Positions 25,952 through 33,422 of a stretch of 35,323 bases of DNA are shown piece by piece (position 1 is the first letter of the stretch; each line of letters opens with the position of its first letter). The stretch comes from Ichthyobacteriaceae bacterium (lineage in GTDB: Bacteria > Bacteroidota > Bacteroidia > Flavobacteriales > JADGDT01). The notes beneath the pieces were generated by a model that was not told the origin of the DNA, did no database searches, and saw only the letters and a program-made list of their open reading frames with translations. The translations under genes and the position numbers were made by a program. The stretch spans positions 1 through 35,323 of the forward strand of contig JADGDT010000001.1 of assembly GCA_016744755.1 (NCBI GenBank), in the 5' to 3' direction.

Positions 25952-27172
25952 ATGAGTAATAAACTAGATGCATCGTTAATGCCAGACGAACAAGGTTTTT
26001 TTGGTGAATACGGTGGTAGGTTTGTTCCTCCAATGCTTGAGCCTATTATGCAAGAAATTGGAGATGCCTACGAGAAAATTAAAGATGATCCTGTGTTTAA
26101 AGAGGAATTATTCTATTTACAGAAACACTACACAGGTCGCCCATCGCCAATTTTTCACGCCAAAAATATTTCCAATAATATAGGTGGAGCTCAAATCTAC
26201 CTGAAGCGTGAAGATCTAAACCATACTGGAGCACATAAAATAAACCATTGTTTAGGAGAAGCTCTTCTAGCTAAAAAAATGGGAAAGAAGAAATTAATTG
26301 CCGAAACTGGAGCAGGACAACATGGAGTTGCTTTAGCTACAGCGGCAGCTTTGGTAGGTTTGGAATGTGATATTTACATGGGTGAAGTTGATATTGCAAA
26401 GGAAGCTCCAAATGTTACAAGAATGAATATTCTGGGAGCAAAAGTTATCCCTGTAACCCATGGACTAAAAACATTAAAAGAAGCTGTAGACTCAGCTTTT
26501 GAAGCTTATGTTGGAGATCCTATAACGCAATTCTATGCAATTGGTTCTGTTGTTGGGCCTCACCCTTTCCCGCAAATGGTTAGAGATTTTCAATCGGTTA
26601 TAGGTCGTGAAGCTAAGGAGCAGTTTCAAGAATTAACAGGTAAACAACCTGAAAACCTTGTTGCTTGCGTTGGTGGAGGATCTAATGCTATGGGTTTATT
26701 CACAGAATTTCTTAACGATGAGGATGTAAATATTTTTGGGGTAGAACCTGCAGGAACAAGTTTCAAAACTGGCGATCATGCAGCAACCCTAAAACTAGGC
26801 ACACCTGGAATGATTCACGGATTTAAGTGTTATTTGTTGCAAGACGAAAATGGAGAACCATCGGCAGTAAATACAATTGCTAGCGGATTGGATTATCCTG
26901 GAGTAGGACCTCAGCACAGTTACTTGAAAGATGTAAAAAGAGTTAATTACGAAACTATAAACGATAAGGAAGCAATAGATGCTTTCATGCGTTTATCTCG
27001 CGAAGAAGGAATTATTCCTGCATTAGAAAGTGCCCACGCTGTAGCCCATGCTATGAAAATGGCTGCAACAATGAGTAAGAATGAAACTATTTTAGTTAAT
27101 CTTTCTGGCCGTGGCGATAAGGATATAGATTATATAGTTGAAGTTTATGGCAAGGAATTAGGTCTGGCATAA
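25952..27172 (+). CDS. trpB: Tryptophan synthase beta chain
   Basis: A 406-residue fold-type II PLP enzyme making tryptophan from indole and serine. It has the TrpB1 N-terminus [10 protein letters not shown], the Schiff-base Lys96 in HTGAHKIN (91-98), the catalytic Glu118 in [14 protein letters not shown] (241-246) for the PLP phosphate, and a C-terminal SGRGDKD. Length and motifs fit canonical TrpB1 rather than the longer TrpB2. No trpA or other trp gene is in the window; the neighbours are an RNA methyltransferase and an unknown secreted protein, so this is a stand-alone copy, or the pathway is scattered. It has its own terminator at 27196. Upstream repeats of TATTGCGAT may be its control region. 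Confidence 0.95.
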   Translation: MSNKLDASLMPDEQGFFGEYGGRFVPPMLEPIMQEIGDAYEKIKDDPVFKEELFYLQKHYTGRPSPIFHAKNISNNIGGAQIYLKREDLNHTGAHKINHCLGEALLAKKMGKKKLIAETGAGQHGVALATAAALVGLECDIYMGEVDIAKEAPNVTRMNILGAKVIPVTHGLKTLKEAVDSAFEAYVGDPITQFYAIGSVVGPHPFPQMVRDFQSVIGREAKEQFQELTGKQPENLVACVGGGSNAMGLFTEFLNDEDVNIFGVEPAGTSFKTGDHAATLKLGTPGMIHGFKCYLLQDENGEPSAVNTIASGLDYPGVGPQHSYLKDVKRVNYETINDKEAIDAFMRLSREEGIIPALESAHAVAHAMKMAATMSKNETILVNLSGRGDKDIDYIVEVYGKELGLA

Positions 27173-27195
27173 TTTTCTTATAAATATATTATTCT

Positions 27196-27232
27196 AGTGG
27201 GAATTTTGCTTTTGCAGAGTTCTCACTTTTTT
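27196..27232 (+). terminator. Intrinsic terminator after trpB
   Basis: AGTGGGAA (27196-27203) pairs with TTCTCACT (27220-27227) with one G-U pair, followed by a T-run to 27232. Confidence 0.7.
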
Positions 27233-27423
27233 ATTTACAAACCATTATCAATATTTTAAGTCTAATGGCTTTTCTTCTTTTTTTGGTTCTACCCTTTTTT
27301 TAAAAGCATATACTTTGATATAGTCAGTAATTTGAATACTATACTAATGCTATAGATCATAAAAATTCAGAAAACAGTAAGACCCTATTGATTACTTCTG
27401 AAATTGCCTAGATATTCTTGTTT

Positions 27424-27894
27424 CTATTCTAAAGAAGCTACTGTTTCATGCATCTGACTTAAAAGTTGTATTTCAATCCTAGTTCGTAGTTCTCTTTCAA
27501 TATTAAAATAAGAAACTACCTTTATAGGAGACATACCTTCTACCATTTTCTTGTAATACTTTTTATCTAGTTTTAATAATTTTTGTTTAACATCCATTGT
27601 TTCTTCCCATAAATCCATTGCTTGATCAAAATTTAATACTCCTTGTCTTTCTGAATATTCTTTTAGCAAAGTGATGTACTGTGTGTTAAGGTTATTCAAT
27701 TTAGAGTTGTACTCTTCATAAAGTGGCCAAAAGAAATTAGCATCTTCATTAGTAATAACAATTGACTTTTTCACAACAGATTTCTTATTATCTTTTAAAA
27801 CCTTGTTCTCTAGGTCTTTGTAATTAGGTGTTTCCTGTGATTTTGCTACTATTGATAGCATGAATACGAATAAAAGTAAAAATGTATATTTCAT
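27424..27894 (-). CDS. Small secreted protein, possibly Spy/CpxP-like
   Basis: A 156-residue protein with a signal peptide (MKYTFLLLFVFMLSIVAKS) and an all-helical, strongly charged mature part. The segment FFWPLYEEYNSKLNNLN (about 54-70), the helix LLKLDKKYYKKMVEGMSP, and the end FNIERELRTRIEIQLLSQM resemble Bacteroidota periplasmic proteins with a Spy/CpxP-like (LTxxQ-type) helical hairpin, but the classic LTxxQ itself is not visible, so the assignment is tentative. A near-consensus box TATATTTA (27927-27934, minus strand) precedes it. The partner sensor-kinase or sigma factor usual for such genes is not nearby. Confidence 0.65.
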   Translation of the reverse strand: MKYTFLLLFVFMLSIVAKSQETPNYKDLENKVLKDNKKSVVKKSIVITNEDANFFWPLYEEYNSKLNNLNTQYITLLKEYSERQGVLNFDQAMDLWEETMDVKQKLLKLDKKYYKKMVEGMSPIKVVSYFNIERELRTRIEIQLLSQMHETVASLE

Positions 27895-28254
27895 AATTTT
27901 AAGATTAAATTTATTATTTAGGACATTAAATATACGAATTTTAAACTATTTTTTGTAGGATTATTCTTATAAAAGTAAATTATTGTTATTTTGAATCAAA
28001 ATGAGATTCATGAGATGAGGGAGGGAAATGATTGCTTCAAACTCTAATATCTTAAAATAATACTTAAAAATATTAAATATTGCTTTTAGGACATTTCTTT
28101 GTAAATTATTAATAATTGTAAGTTTAATAAGAAACTTACCTTATTATAAGTAATGATGCATAAATCAGTGTTTTATTTACAGAGTTTAATAAAAATGCAA
28201 TATTATATTTTAAATTGAAATTAAAATACTAATTTTGAAGCAAATTATATTTAT
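27895..28254. other. 360-nt intergenic region before the Lrp-type regulator
   Basis: Very AT-rich, no convincing ORF. It holds an 11-nt direct repeat TTTAGGACATT (27917-27927 and 28085-28095), a TGAATC/GATTCA dyad (27992-28010), a 14-nt palindrome AATTATTAATAATT (28104-28117), a stem-loop GTAAGTTT-N6-AAACTTAC (28118-28139), and the regulator's own promoter/dyad (28206-28237). Such density of dyads fits regulatory DNA. Confidence 0.5.
28206..28237 (+). promoter_or_regulatory. Candidate lrp-type promoter with overlapping dyad
   Basis: TATTTTAA (28206-28213), 7-nt spacer, TTAAAATA (28221-28228) form a perfect dyad immediately before the -7 box TAATTTTG (28230-28237), 17 nt from the ATG. The dyad covers the -33 region, as expected for a repressor or autoregulatory site. 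AT-rich dyads suit Lrp/AsnC proteins. Confidence 0.5.
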
Positions 28255-28719
28255 ATGAAAAAGGATAGTTTACATATGGACGGTATCGATAAAGTTATTG
28301 TAAGAGAGCTTATGATGGACGCCCGTACACCTATTCTAGAAATAGCTAGAAAAGTAGGAGTTTCTGGAGCTGCAATTCATCAGCGTCTAAGAAAATTAGA
28401 GAAGACAGGTTTATTATCGGGTCATCATCTACATATCGATCCAAAAGTACTGGGGTATAAAACTACAGCTTTTGTTGGATTATTTCTTGATAAAGCAGAC
28501 GATAACGATAGAATCATTGCAGAATTAAATAGGGTGCCAGAGATATTGGAATGTCATTATACAACTGGAAATTATTCATTGTTTATAAAACTTACTTGTT
28601 TTGACAATGATCATTTAATGGAGGTATTGAATAAGCAAATTCAAAAAATAAATGGTGTTTCTAGATCAGAAACATTTATTTCTCTTACTCAAAATATAGG
28701 TCGTCAGATTGAAGTTTAG
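28255..28719 (+). CDS. Lrp/AsnC-family transcriptional regulator
   Basis: A 154-residue feast/famine regulator. A winged helix-turn-helix is at about 10-60 (DKVIVRELMMDARTPILEIA then VGVSGAAIHQRLRKLEKTGLL), and the RAM ligand-binding domain at about 70-150 (TTAFVGLFLDKA, PEILECHYTTGNYSLFIKL, MEVLNKQIQKINGVSRSETFISL). It should bind DNA as dimers or octamers and respond to an amino acid; which one is not deducible. The start is the ATG at 28255; a second Met at residue 8 is possible. It is a single gene with its own promoter and terminator, and a perfect dyad covers its -33 region, suggesting autoregulation. Confidence 0.9.
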   Translation: MKKDSLHMDGIDKVIVRELMMDARTPILEIARKVGVSGAAIHQRLRKLEKTGLLSGHHLHIDPKVLGYKTTAFVGLFLDKADDNDRIIAELNRVPEILECHYTTGNYSLFIKLTCFDNDHLMEVLNKQIQKINGVSRSETFISLTQNIGRQIEV

Positions 28720-28740
28720 AAGTAATTAAAATTACCTATT

Positions 28741-28775
28741 AAGCTATTGCAAATTATTTGTAGTAGCTTTTTTTT
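28741..28775 (+). terminator. Intrinsic terminator after the Lrp-type gene
   Basis: AAGCTA (28741-28746) pairs with TAGCTT (28764-28769); the inner GCAAAT/ATTTG extends the hairpin; T-run to 28775. Confidence 0.75.
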
Positions 28776-28949
28776 GGATGAGGTTAAAATCTACAGTACA
28801 AAACATTAAGCTTTTCTCGGGTTATGTATACCTTAAGGTAGATTCGTACCCCAAAAGATTAAAAACAGGCATATTACCATTACCTATGTTTTCATCACTA
28901 AAAATTCAAAGAGGCTATGAATTTGTAACTTTACAAAAATATATAAAAT

Positions 28950-29174
28950 ATGTTTAGGTTAGCTTGTGGATTATACGATCAACTAGAAATTTTCTCTATG
29001 AGAAAAACTAAAGTTGAAATATCATACATCAACGATGATGGAAAGGAATTTGATGAGGAAGGGGTAATTACCGATATAATTGCCAAAGATGGTGTTGAAC
29101 TAATAGTTTTCAATAATCAGAGACAAATTAAAACACAAGATATCATCAAGGTTAATAGTTTGGAATTTCGATAG
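28950..29174 (+). CDS. Putative Rho-binding antiterminator (Rof/YaeO-like)
   Basis: A 74-residue protein. Its start LACGLYDQLEIF (Cys6, Tyr9, Asp10, Leu12, Glu13) resembles the CxxYDxLE signature at the start of E. coli Rof (YaeO), and it is followed by the same arrangement of an alternating beta-sheet protein: a first strand (VEISYINDDGK), a second pair (GVITDIIAKDGVELIVF), and a last strand with QIKTQDIIKVNSL, equivalent to Rof's RLDKITSF. Rof binds the primary RNA site of Rho and blocks termination. The assignment comes from pattern memory, not a search. It is a single gene between the Lrp-type terminator and accD; a variant -7 box TAACTTTA (28926-28933) lies 16 nt before the ATG. Confidence 0.65.
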   Translation: MFRLACGLYDQLEIFSMRKTKVEISYINDDGKEFDEEGVITDIIAKDGVELIVFNNQRQIKTQDIIKVNSLEFR

Positions 29175-29265
29175 TTGAAGTTCTAAAAACCACCTTCTTC
29201 TTATTTTTGAATATGAAGATATTTGATAATTACGTTTGAATTAATTTACATAACTTGCCGTGCTA

Positions 29266-29292
29266 AAATAATACTAATAATTTGTATTATTT
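29266..29292. promoter_or_regulatory. Perfect dyad upstream of accD
   Basis: AAATAATAC (29266-29274) and GTATTATTT (29284-29292) with a 9-nt spacer, 39 nt before the accD ATG. The spacer and right arm contain TAATTTG, one base short of the TAnnTTTG box, so the dyad would overlap the promoter. A regulator of fatty-acid synthesis is a possible ligand, by context only. Confidence 0.4.
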
Positions 29293-29331
29293 ATTAACGA
29301 AACAAACAATAATAATATAGATCAATCGGAT

Positions 29332-30177
29332 ATGGCTTGGTTTAAAAGAACTGAAAAAGGAATTACCACTACTACTGAGGAAAAATTAGACGTTCCTAAA
29401 GGGTTATGGTATAAAACTCCAAGTGGCAAAATTATTGATACGGACATGCTAAAAAAGAATTTTTATGTAAGTCCTGAAGATGGTTACCACGTAAGAATAG
29501 GTAGTGAAGAGTATTTCGAAATCATGTTTGATGATGGTAAATACAAAGAGATTAACGCAAAATTAGATTCGTTAGATCCACTTAAATTTGAGGATAAGAA
29601 AAAATATCCAGATAGATTGAAGGAGGTTCAGAAAAAGACTAAACTAAAAGATGCAATTAGAACAGCAATAGGTAAATCTGATGGGGAAAATTTAGTTATA
29701 GCTGCTATGGATTTTAGTTTTATAGGAGGTTCTATGGGAGCTGTAGTAGGAGAGAAAATAGCTAGAGCTATTGATTATTCTATCAAGCACAAAGTCCCTT
29801 TTATGCTTGTTTCTAAATCTGGAGGAGCTCGTATGATGGAGGCAGCTTTTTCGTTGATGCAATTAGCGAAAACATCTGCTAAATTAGCATTGTTATCAAA
29901 AGCAAATGTGCCTTACATCTCGTTACTTACCGACCCTACAACGGGAGGAGTTACAGCATCGTACGCAATGCTTGGAGATATAAATATTGGAGAACCTGGA
30001 GCCCTAATAGGCTTTGCAGGACCACGTATTGTAAAAGAAACAATTGGTAAAGATTTACCAGAAGGGTTTCAAACTGCAGAGTTCGTATTAGAACATGGTT
30101 TTCTCGATTTTATCGTTGAACGTAAAAATCTGAAAAGAGAAGTTAATAAGTATATTAAGCTTATACTAAATAGATAA
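29332..30177 (+). CDS. accD: Acetyl-CoA carboxylase carboxyltransferase beta subunit, zinc-ribbon cysteines lost
   Basis: A 281-residue AccD. The crotonase-like carboxyltransferase core is intact: [39 protein letters not shown] (biotin/CoA pocket), [20 protein letters not shown] and [14 protein letters not shown]. With AccA it transfers the carboxyl from biotin to acetyl-CoA to make malonyl-CoA. The N-terminal zinc ribbon of canonical AccD (CPxC ... CPxC) is present in outline but the metal ligands are gone: TPSG at 29-32 and SPED at 47-50 take their places, and the whole protein has no cysteine. The MAWFKR start and the GLWYK and [10 protein letters not shown] flanks are conserved, so this is substitution, not deletion. 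It stands alone with a dyad in front and a terminator behind. Confidence 0.95.
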   Translation: MAWFKRTEKGITTTTEEKLDVPKGLWYKTPSGKIIDTDMLKKNFYVSPEDGYHVRIGSEEYFEIMFDDGKYKEINAKLDSLDPLKFEDKKKYPDRLKEVQKKTKLKDAIRTAIGKSDGENLVIAAMDFSFIGGSMGAVVGEKIARAIDYSIKHKVPFMLVSKSGGARMMEAAFSLMQLAKTSAKLALLSKANVPYISLLTDPTTGGVTASYAMLGDINIGEPGALIGFAGPRIVKETIGKDLPEGFQTAEFVLEHGFLDFIVERKNLKREVNKYIKLILNR

Positions 30178-30185
30178 GAAGTAAA

Positions 30186-30220
30186 AAAGAGCCTAGAATT
30201 TTAAAAATTCTAGGCTCTTT
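30186..30220. terminator. Strong bidirectional terminator after accD
   Basis: Perfect 17-nt arms at 30186-30202 and 30204-30220 (core GAGCCTAGAA), A-run left and T-run right, between convergent stops. Confidence 0.85.
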
Positions 30221-30236
30221 CTAATTTGCAAGTTGT

Positions 30237-31172
30237 CTATTTCAACATCATTTCCGTTTCTCCAATAAATTTACCATCGGTATAAACAGCAACTAAGTAT
30301 ACTCCTTTTTTAAATTCGTATTGATTTGTTCCAACAAACACACAAACATCAAGTGATTCTTGCTCGTAGTACACATCTGTTTTAGCGCTGTAATTCATTT
30401 TCTCACCATCAACTACAAATGAGTTTCCTCCTGGCCCTGACAGTAAAACATTATCGGGTGTAGCCACGCGTACGTAAATAGATTTATTGCCTGTTTTTGT
30501 AAGCTTATTTCTCCCTAAGGTCATACAAACTCTAATTTTATCTGTTCTTCTAACTCTATCGGTAGTGCTAATTTTACCACTAGAACTAATTTTTACTCCT
30601 TCGGATTTAAGGTTGAATACGTCTAATACTGCTCCTTTCTCCACAGCTTTAGCTAAATCTAAATTCTGATTTGCCAATCTTTCTGTCATAAGAGTTTGTT
30701 CTTGAAGTTTCATTTCTGCACTATCTCTCTGAACAACCAGAATTTGATTTACTCTATCAAGCGAGTCAGCTAGAAGAAACAATTGACGTTTTTCGCTCTT
30801 CATCCTATTCACCATCCTCTTATACTTTCTAAGCAAAGCAGGATATGCTTTCATTTGATCTAAAGAATCTCTCATACTCGAAATTCTTTCTTGTTGATCT
30901 AGCATTTCAGTATTCAGAGAATCGTTACTCAATTTAACTCCTTCGTATTGTAATTCCATTTGGGCTAACTCTCCAACAATTTCTTCTTTCTGCTGGATTA
31001 AGTATTCCTCATTTTCCTTATTAATACCATACGAGTAAAAAATATAACCTAAAGCAGAAATAAGTAAGATGCCAAATATCCAAACTAATACTTTTAGTTT
31101 ATGATCTTTTTCGGCCTTTTCTTGAGATTGCCTAGGTGTCAAATTATTTTCTTTCATTATTTGATCAGACAT
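30237..31172 (-). CDS. Membrane-anchored coiled-coil protein of unknown function
   Basis: A 311-residue protein from the ATG at 31172. The frame is open to 31232, but an ideal promoter at 31203-31233 lies inside that extension, so the shorter start is chosen. A short cytosolic tail precedes one membrane helix (VLVWIFGILLISALGYIFYSYG, about 28-49), then a long charged coiled coil to about residue 180 with heptad-like Leu/Met and repeated DSL words (NDSLNTEMLDQQ, DSLDQMKA, DSLDRVNQ), and a C-terminal beta-rich domain of about 120 residues (RTDKIRVCMTLGRN, IYVRVATPDNVLL, YLVAVYTDGKFIGE). I do not recognise a named family. The topology suggests an envelope scaffold, possibly with the beta domain in the periplasm. 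Confidence 0.75.
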   Translation of the reverse strand: MSDQIMKENNLTPRQSQEKAEKDHKLKVLVWIFGILLISALGYIFYSYGINKENEEYLIQQKEEIVGELAQMELQYEGVKLSNDSLNTEMLDQQERISSMRDSLDQMKAYPALLRKYKRMVNRMKSEKRQLFLLADSLDRVNQILVVQRDSAEMKLQEQTLMTERLANQNLDLAKAVEKGAVLDVFNLKSEGVKISSSGKISTTDRVRRTDKIRVCMTLGRNKLTKTGNKSIYVRVATPDNVLLSGPGGNSFVVDGEKMNYSAKTDVYYEQESLDVCVFVGTNQYEFKKGVYLVAVYTDGKFIGETEMMLK

Positions 31173-31202
31173 TGTTTTAAATTTTATTAAATTTAATAAT
31201 AA

Positions 31203-31233
31203 CAAAAATAGTGTAAACATATCATAGCACAAA
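31203..31233 (-). promoter_or_regulatory. Consensus Bacteroidota promoter for the coiled-coil gene
   Basis: Read on the minus strand: TTTG (31233-31230), 19-nt spacer, TATTTTTG (31210-31203). Both elements match TTTG / TAnnTTTG with correct spacing. A start site near 31197 gives a leader of about 25 nt to the ATG at 31172. Confidence 0.7.
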
Positions 31234-31247
31234 TAATTCTTGTCATT

Positions 31248-31931
31248 ATGAATGCCATTTCATCATTTTTTGATATTCTTTTCCCTGATTTATGTAAGTC
31301 GTGCAATAGACCTATAAATAAAGGAGAAAAAATTATATGCACAAGTTGCAGACATAAATTGCCTCAAACAGACTACCATTTATATAAAAACAACAAAATA
31401 GAGAAAATATTTTATGGAAGGTCAAAAATTGAATTTGCCAGTTCCTTTCTATTCTTCAATAAAAATAGTCTAACTCAAAACCTAATTCACAAATTAAAAT
31501 ATAAAGGACATCAAGAAATAGGTACACTAATAGGCAATTGGTATGGGACCAAGCTAAAAGAAGAAAGCAACTTGTACTTTGATTTTATTGTGGCTGTACC
31601 TCTTCACAGACATAAGGAACGTAAAAGAGGATATAATCAGGTTGATACTTTTGGCAAATCTCTTGCAGAAATCTTTGAAGCAGAATATTCTAAAAATAAC
31701 TTAGTTAGGATTTACAAAAGCGAAACACAAACTAAGAAATCTAGATTTGCTAGATGGCTTAATGTAAAAGAGATATTCGATTTAAATGACCATGAATTAT
31801 TTCAGAATAAAAGAGTATTATTAATCGATGATGTTGTAACCACAGGCGCTACGCTTGATGCATGTTGTAATGAATTATCAAAATCTACGGGAGTAAAAAT
31901 AAGTGTTGTTACTATGGCAATAACCAGTTAA
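31248..31931 (+). CDS. ComF family phosphoribosyltransferase-like protein
   Basis: A 227-residue ComF protein. The N-terminal zinc-binding segment has paired cysteines C16xxC19 and C31xxC34 around short basic loops; a middle part holds LIHKLKYKGHQEIG and VAVPLHRHKERKRGYNQV, and the C-terminus carries the PRPP-loop signature VLLIDDVVTTGAT. In naturally competent bacteria ComF is needed for uptake and handling of transforming DNA; its enzymatic activity is not established. It is divergent from the coiled-coil gene, whose promoter reaches to within 15 nt of its ATG. The gap to the next gene has an AATAACT/AGTTATT dyad at 31953-31968. Confidence 0.9.
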   Translation: MNAISSFFDILFPDLCKSCNRPINKGEKIICTSCRHKLPQTDYHLYKNNKIEKIFYGRSKIEFASSFLFFNKNSLTQNLIHKLKYKGHQEIGTLIGNWYGTKLKEESNLYFDFIVAVPLHRHKERKRGYNQVDTFGKSLAEIFEAEYSKNNLVRIYKSETQTKKSRFARWLNVKEIFDLNDHELFQNKRVLLIDDVVTTGATLDACCNELSKSTGVKISVVTMAITS

Positions 31932-31952
31932 AATATCATGTTTTTTTAGATT

Positions 31953-31968
31953 AATAACTAGAGTTATT
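31953..31968. terminator. AATAACT/AGTTATT dyad after comF, possible weak terminator
   Basis: A 16-nt palindrome, AATAACT-AG-AGTTATT, 22 nt after the comF stop, with no downstream T-run. The arms equal those of the dyad at 7867-7885. Confidence 0.2.
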
Positions 31969-32020
31969 GTATAATATATCCCAAATTTGTAATCATTAAT
32001 TTTTAAAAAATCGATAATAA

Positions 32021-33208
32021 ATGAAATTAGCAAAGATTATATTCACAATAAGTATTGCATTGATTTTTAGTACTGATATATTAGGACAAGGCTACAAGGA
32101 TGGTAAATACAGCAAGGAAAAAGAATCAGATGTTTTTGTTCTTGAAAAAATTTATGAAGTTCAAAAAATATCACCATACAAAGGAGGTGATAAGCCAGTA
32201 AAAAATATAATATTATTAATTGGCGATGGCATGGGTAGCTCTCATGTTTTTGCGGGGATTACTGCCAATAAAGGAGATACGTACTTTCAACAATTCACCA
32301 ACAACGGATATTCAAGAACAGCTTCTGCAAACAAATACAAAACAGATTCGGCTGCTGGTGGAACCGCAATTTCTACAGGAGCTAAAACAAATAATGGTTC
32401 TGTAGGTATTGATGTTAATAACAAACCCGTAGAAACAATACTTGAAATTGCAGATAAAAATGGTAAAGCAACAGGTATGGTTGTAACCTCATCAATTACA
32501 CACGCTACGCCTGCTTCGTTTATTTCTCATCAATTACACAGAAAAATGTATGAAGAAATTGCACATGATTTCCTTAGCACTGATATTGATGTATTTATTG
32601 GAGGAGGAAAGAATAATTTCGATGATAGAAATGATGGATTGAATCTATTAGATAGTTTAAAAAATAAAGGTTATTCTATTATTGATAATGAAAGAGATAT
32701 AATGAAATTTAGTGGAGATAAGCTAGCAGGATTTATAGCAGATGGACATCCAAAAGGAATTTCAGAGAGAGGAAATGTTTTAGTTCCATCAACAACTAAG
32801 GCAATCGAAATATTATCGAAAAATGAAAATGGTTTCTTTCTAATGATAGAAGGATCACAGATCGATTGGGCCGCTCATGATAATGATGCAGGTGAATTAA
32901 TAAAAGAAATTGCCGATTTTGATAAAGCAATTGGTGAAGCGCTAAAATTTGCCGAAAAGGGTGGAAATACTCTTGTAATAGTTACTGCAGATCACGAAAC
33001 TGGGGGTTTTATTGTAAAAGATGGAAATGATAAAACGGGGGAAGTAGATGGTGTTTTCGCATCAAAAAGCCATACACCTACTATGGTTCCAGTATTTGCT
33101 TATGGACCAAGCGCTGATAAATTTAGAGGTATCTATCTGAATATTGAGATTTTCAATAAGATGTTAGAGGCTTATGGTTTTAATAAAACTAACATATCTA
33201 AGAAGTAA
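32021..33208 (+). CDS. Secreted alkaline phosphatase
   Basis: A 395-residue alkaline phosphatase of the PhoA type. A signal peptide (MKLAKIIFTISIALIFSTDILG) exports it. Metal and catalytic features: Asp69 in LLIGDGMG, the nucleophile Ser110 in KTDSAAGGTA, THATPASF for the second Asp/Thr site, EGSQIDWAAHDND, and VTADHETGG with zinc-binding histidines, plus a final His in SKSHT. It hydrolyses phosphomonoesters to supply phosphate. No Pho box was recognised and the promoter is unclear. A single gene, with a strong terminator behind it. Confidence 0.9.
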   Translation: MKLAKIIFTISIALIFSTDILGQGYKDGKYSKEKESDVFVLEKIYEVQKISPYKGGDKPVKNIILLIGDGMGSSHVFAGITANKGDTYFQQFTNNGYSRTASANKYKTDSAAGGTAISTGAKTNNGSVGIDVNNKPVETILEIADKNGKATGMVVTSSITHATPASFISHQLHRKMYEEIAHDFLSTDIDVFIGGGKNNFDDRNDGLNLLDSLKNKGYSIIDNERDIMKFSGDKLAGFIADGHPKGISERGNVLVPSTTKAIEILSKNENGFFLMIEGSQIDWAAHDNDAGELIKEIADFDKAIGEALKFAEKGGNTLVIVTADHETGGFIVKDGNDKTGEVDGVFASKSHTPTMVPVFAYGPSADKFRGIYLNIEIFNKMLEAYGFNKTNISKK

Positions 33209-33227
33209 AAAAGATATATATTTATCA

Positions 33228-33258
33228 AAGCCCGTCATTTAAATTAAATGACGGGCTT
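33228..33258. terminator. Strong intrinsic terminator after the phosphatase gene
   Basis: Perfect 15-nt arms at 33228-33242 and 33244-33258 (core AAGCCCGTCATTTAA), 20 nt after the stop. The T-run is broken by a C. Confidence 0.8.
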
Positions 33259-33422
33259 CTTATTTACATGAATTATTGTGAATGTAATTATGAGATATTC
33301 ACTTAATTTCATATATAATTCCGATTAACAAAAAAACAACTTTGAGGTTTTAGAATACAAAAGATTATAGGTACTTTCGCCGTTTGATAGAAACACTACT
33401 TTAGTAATATTTATTTATAGTT

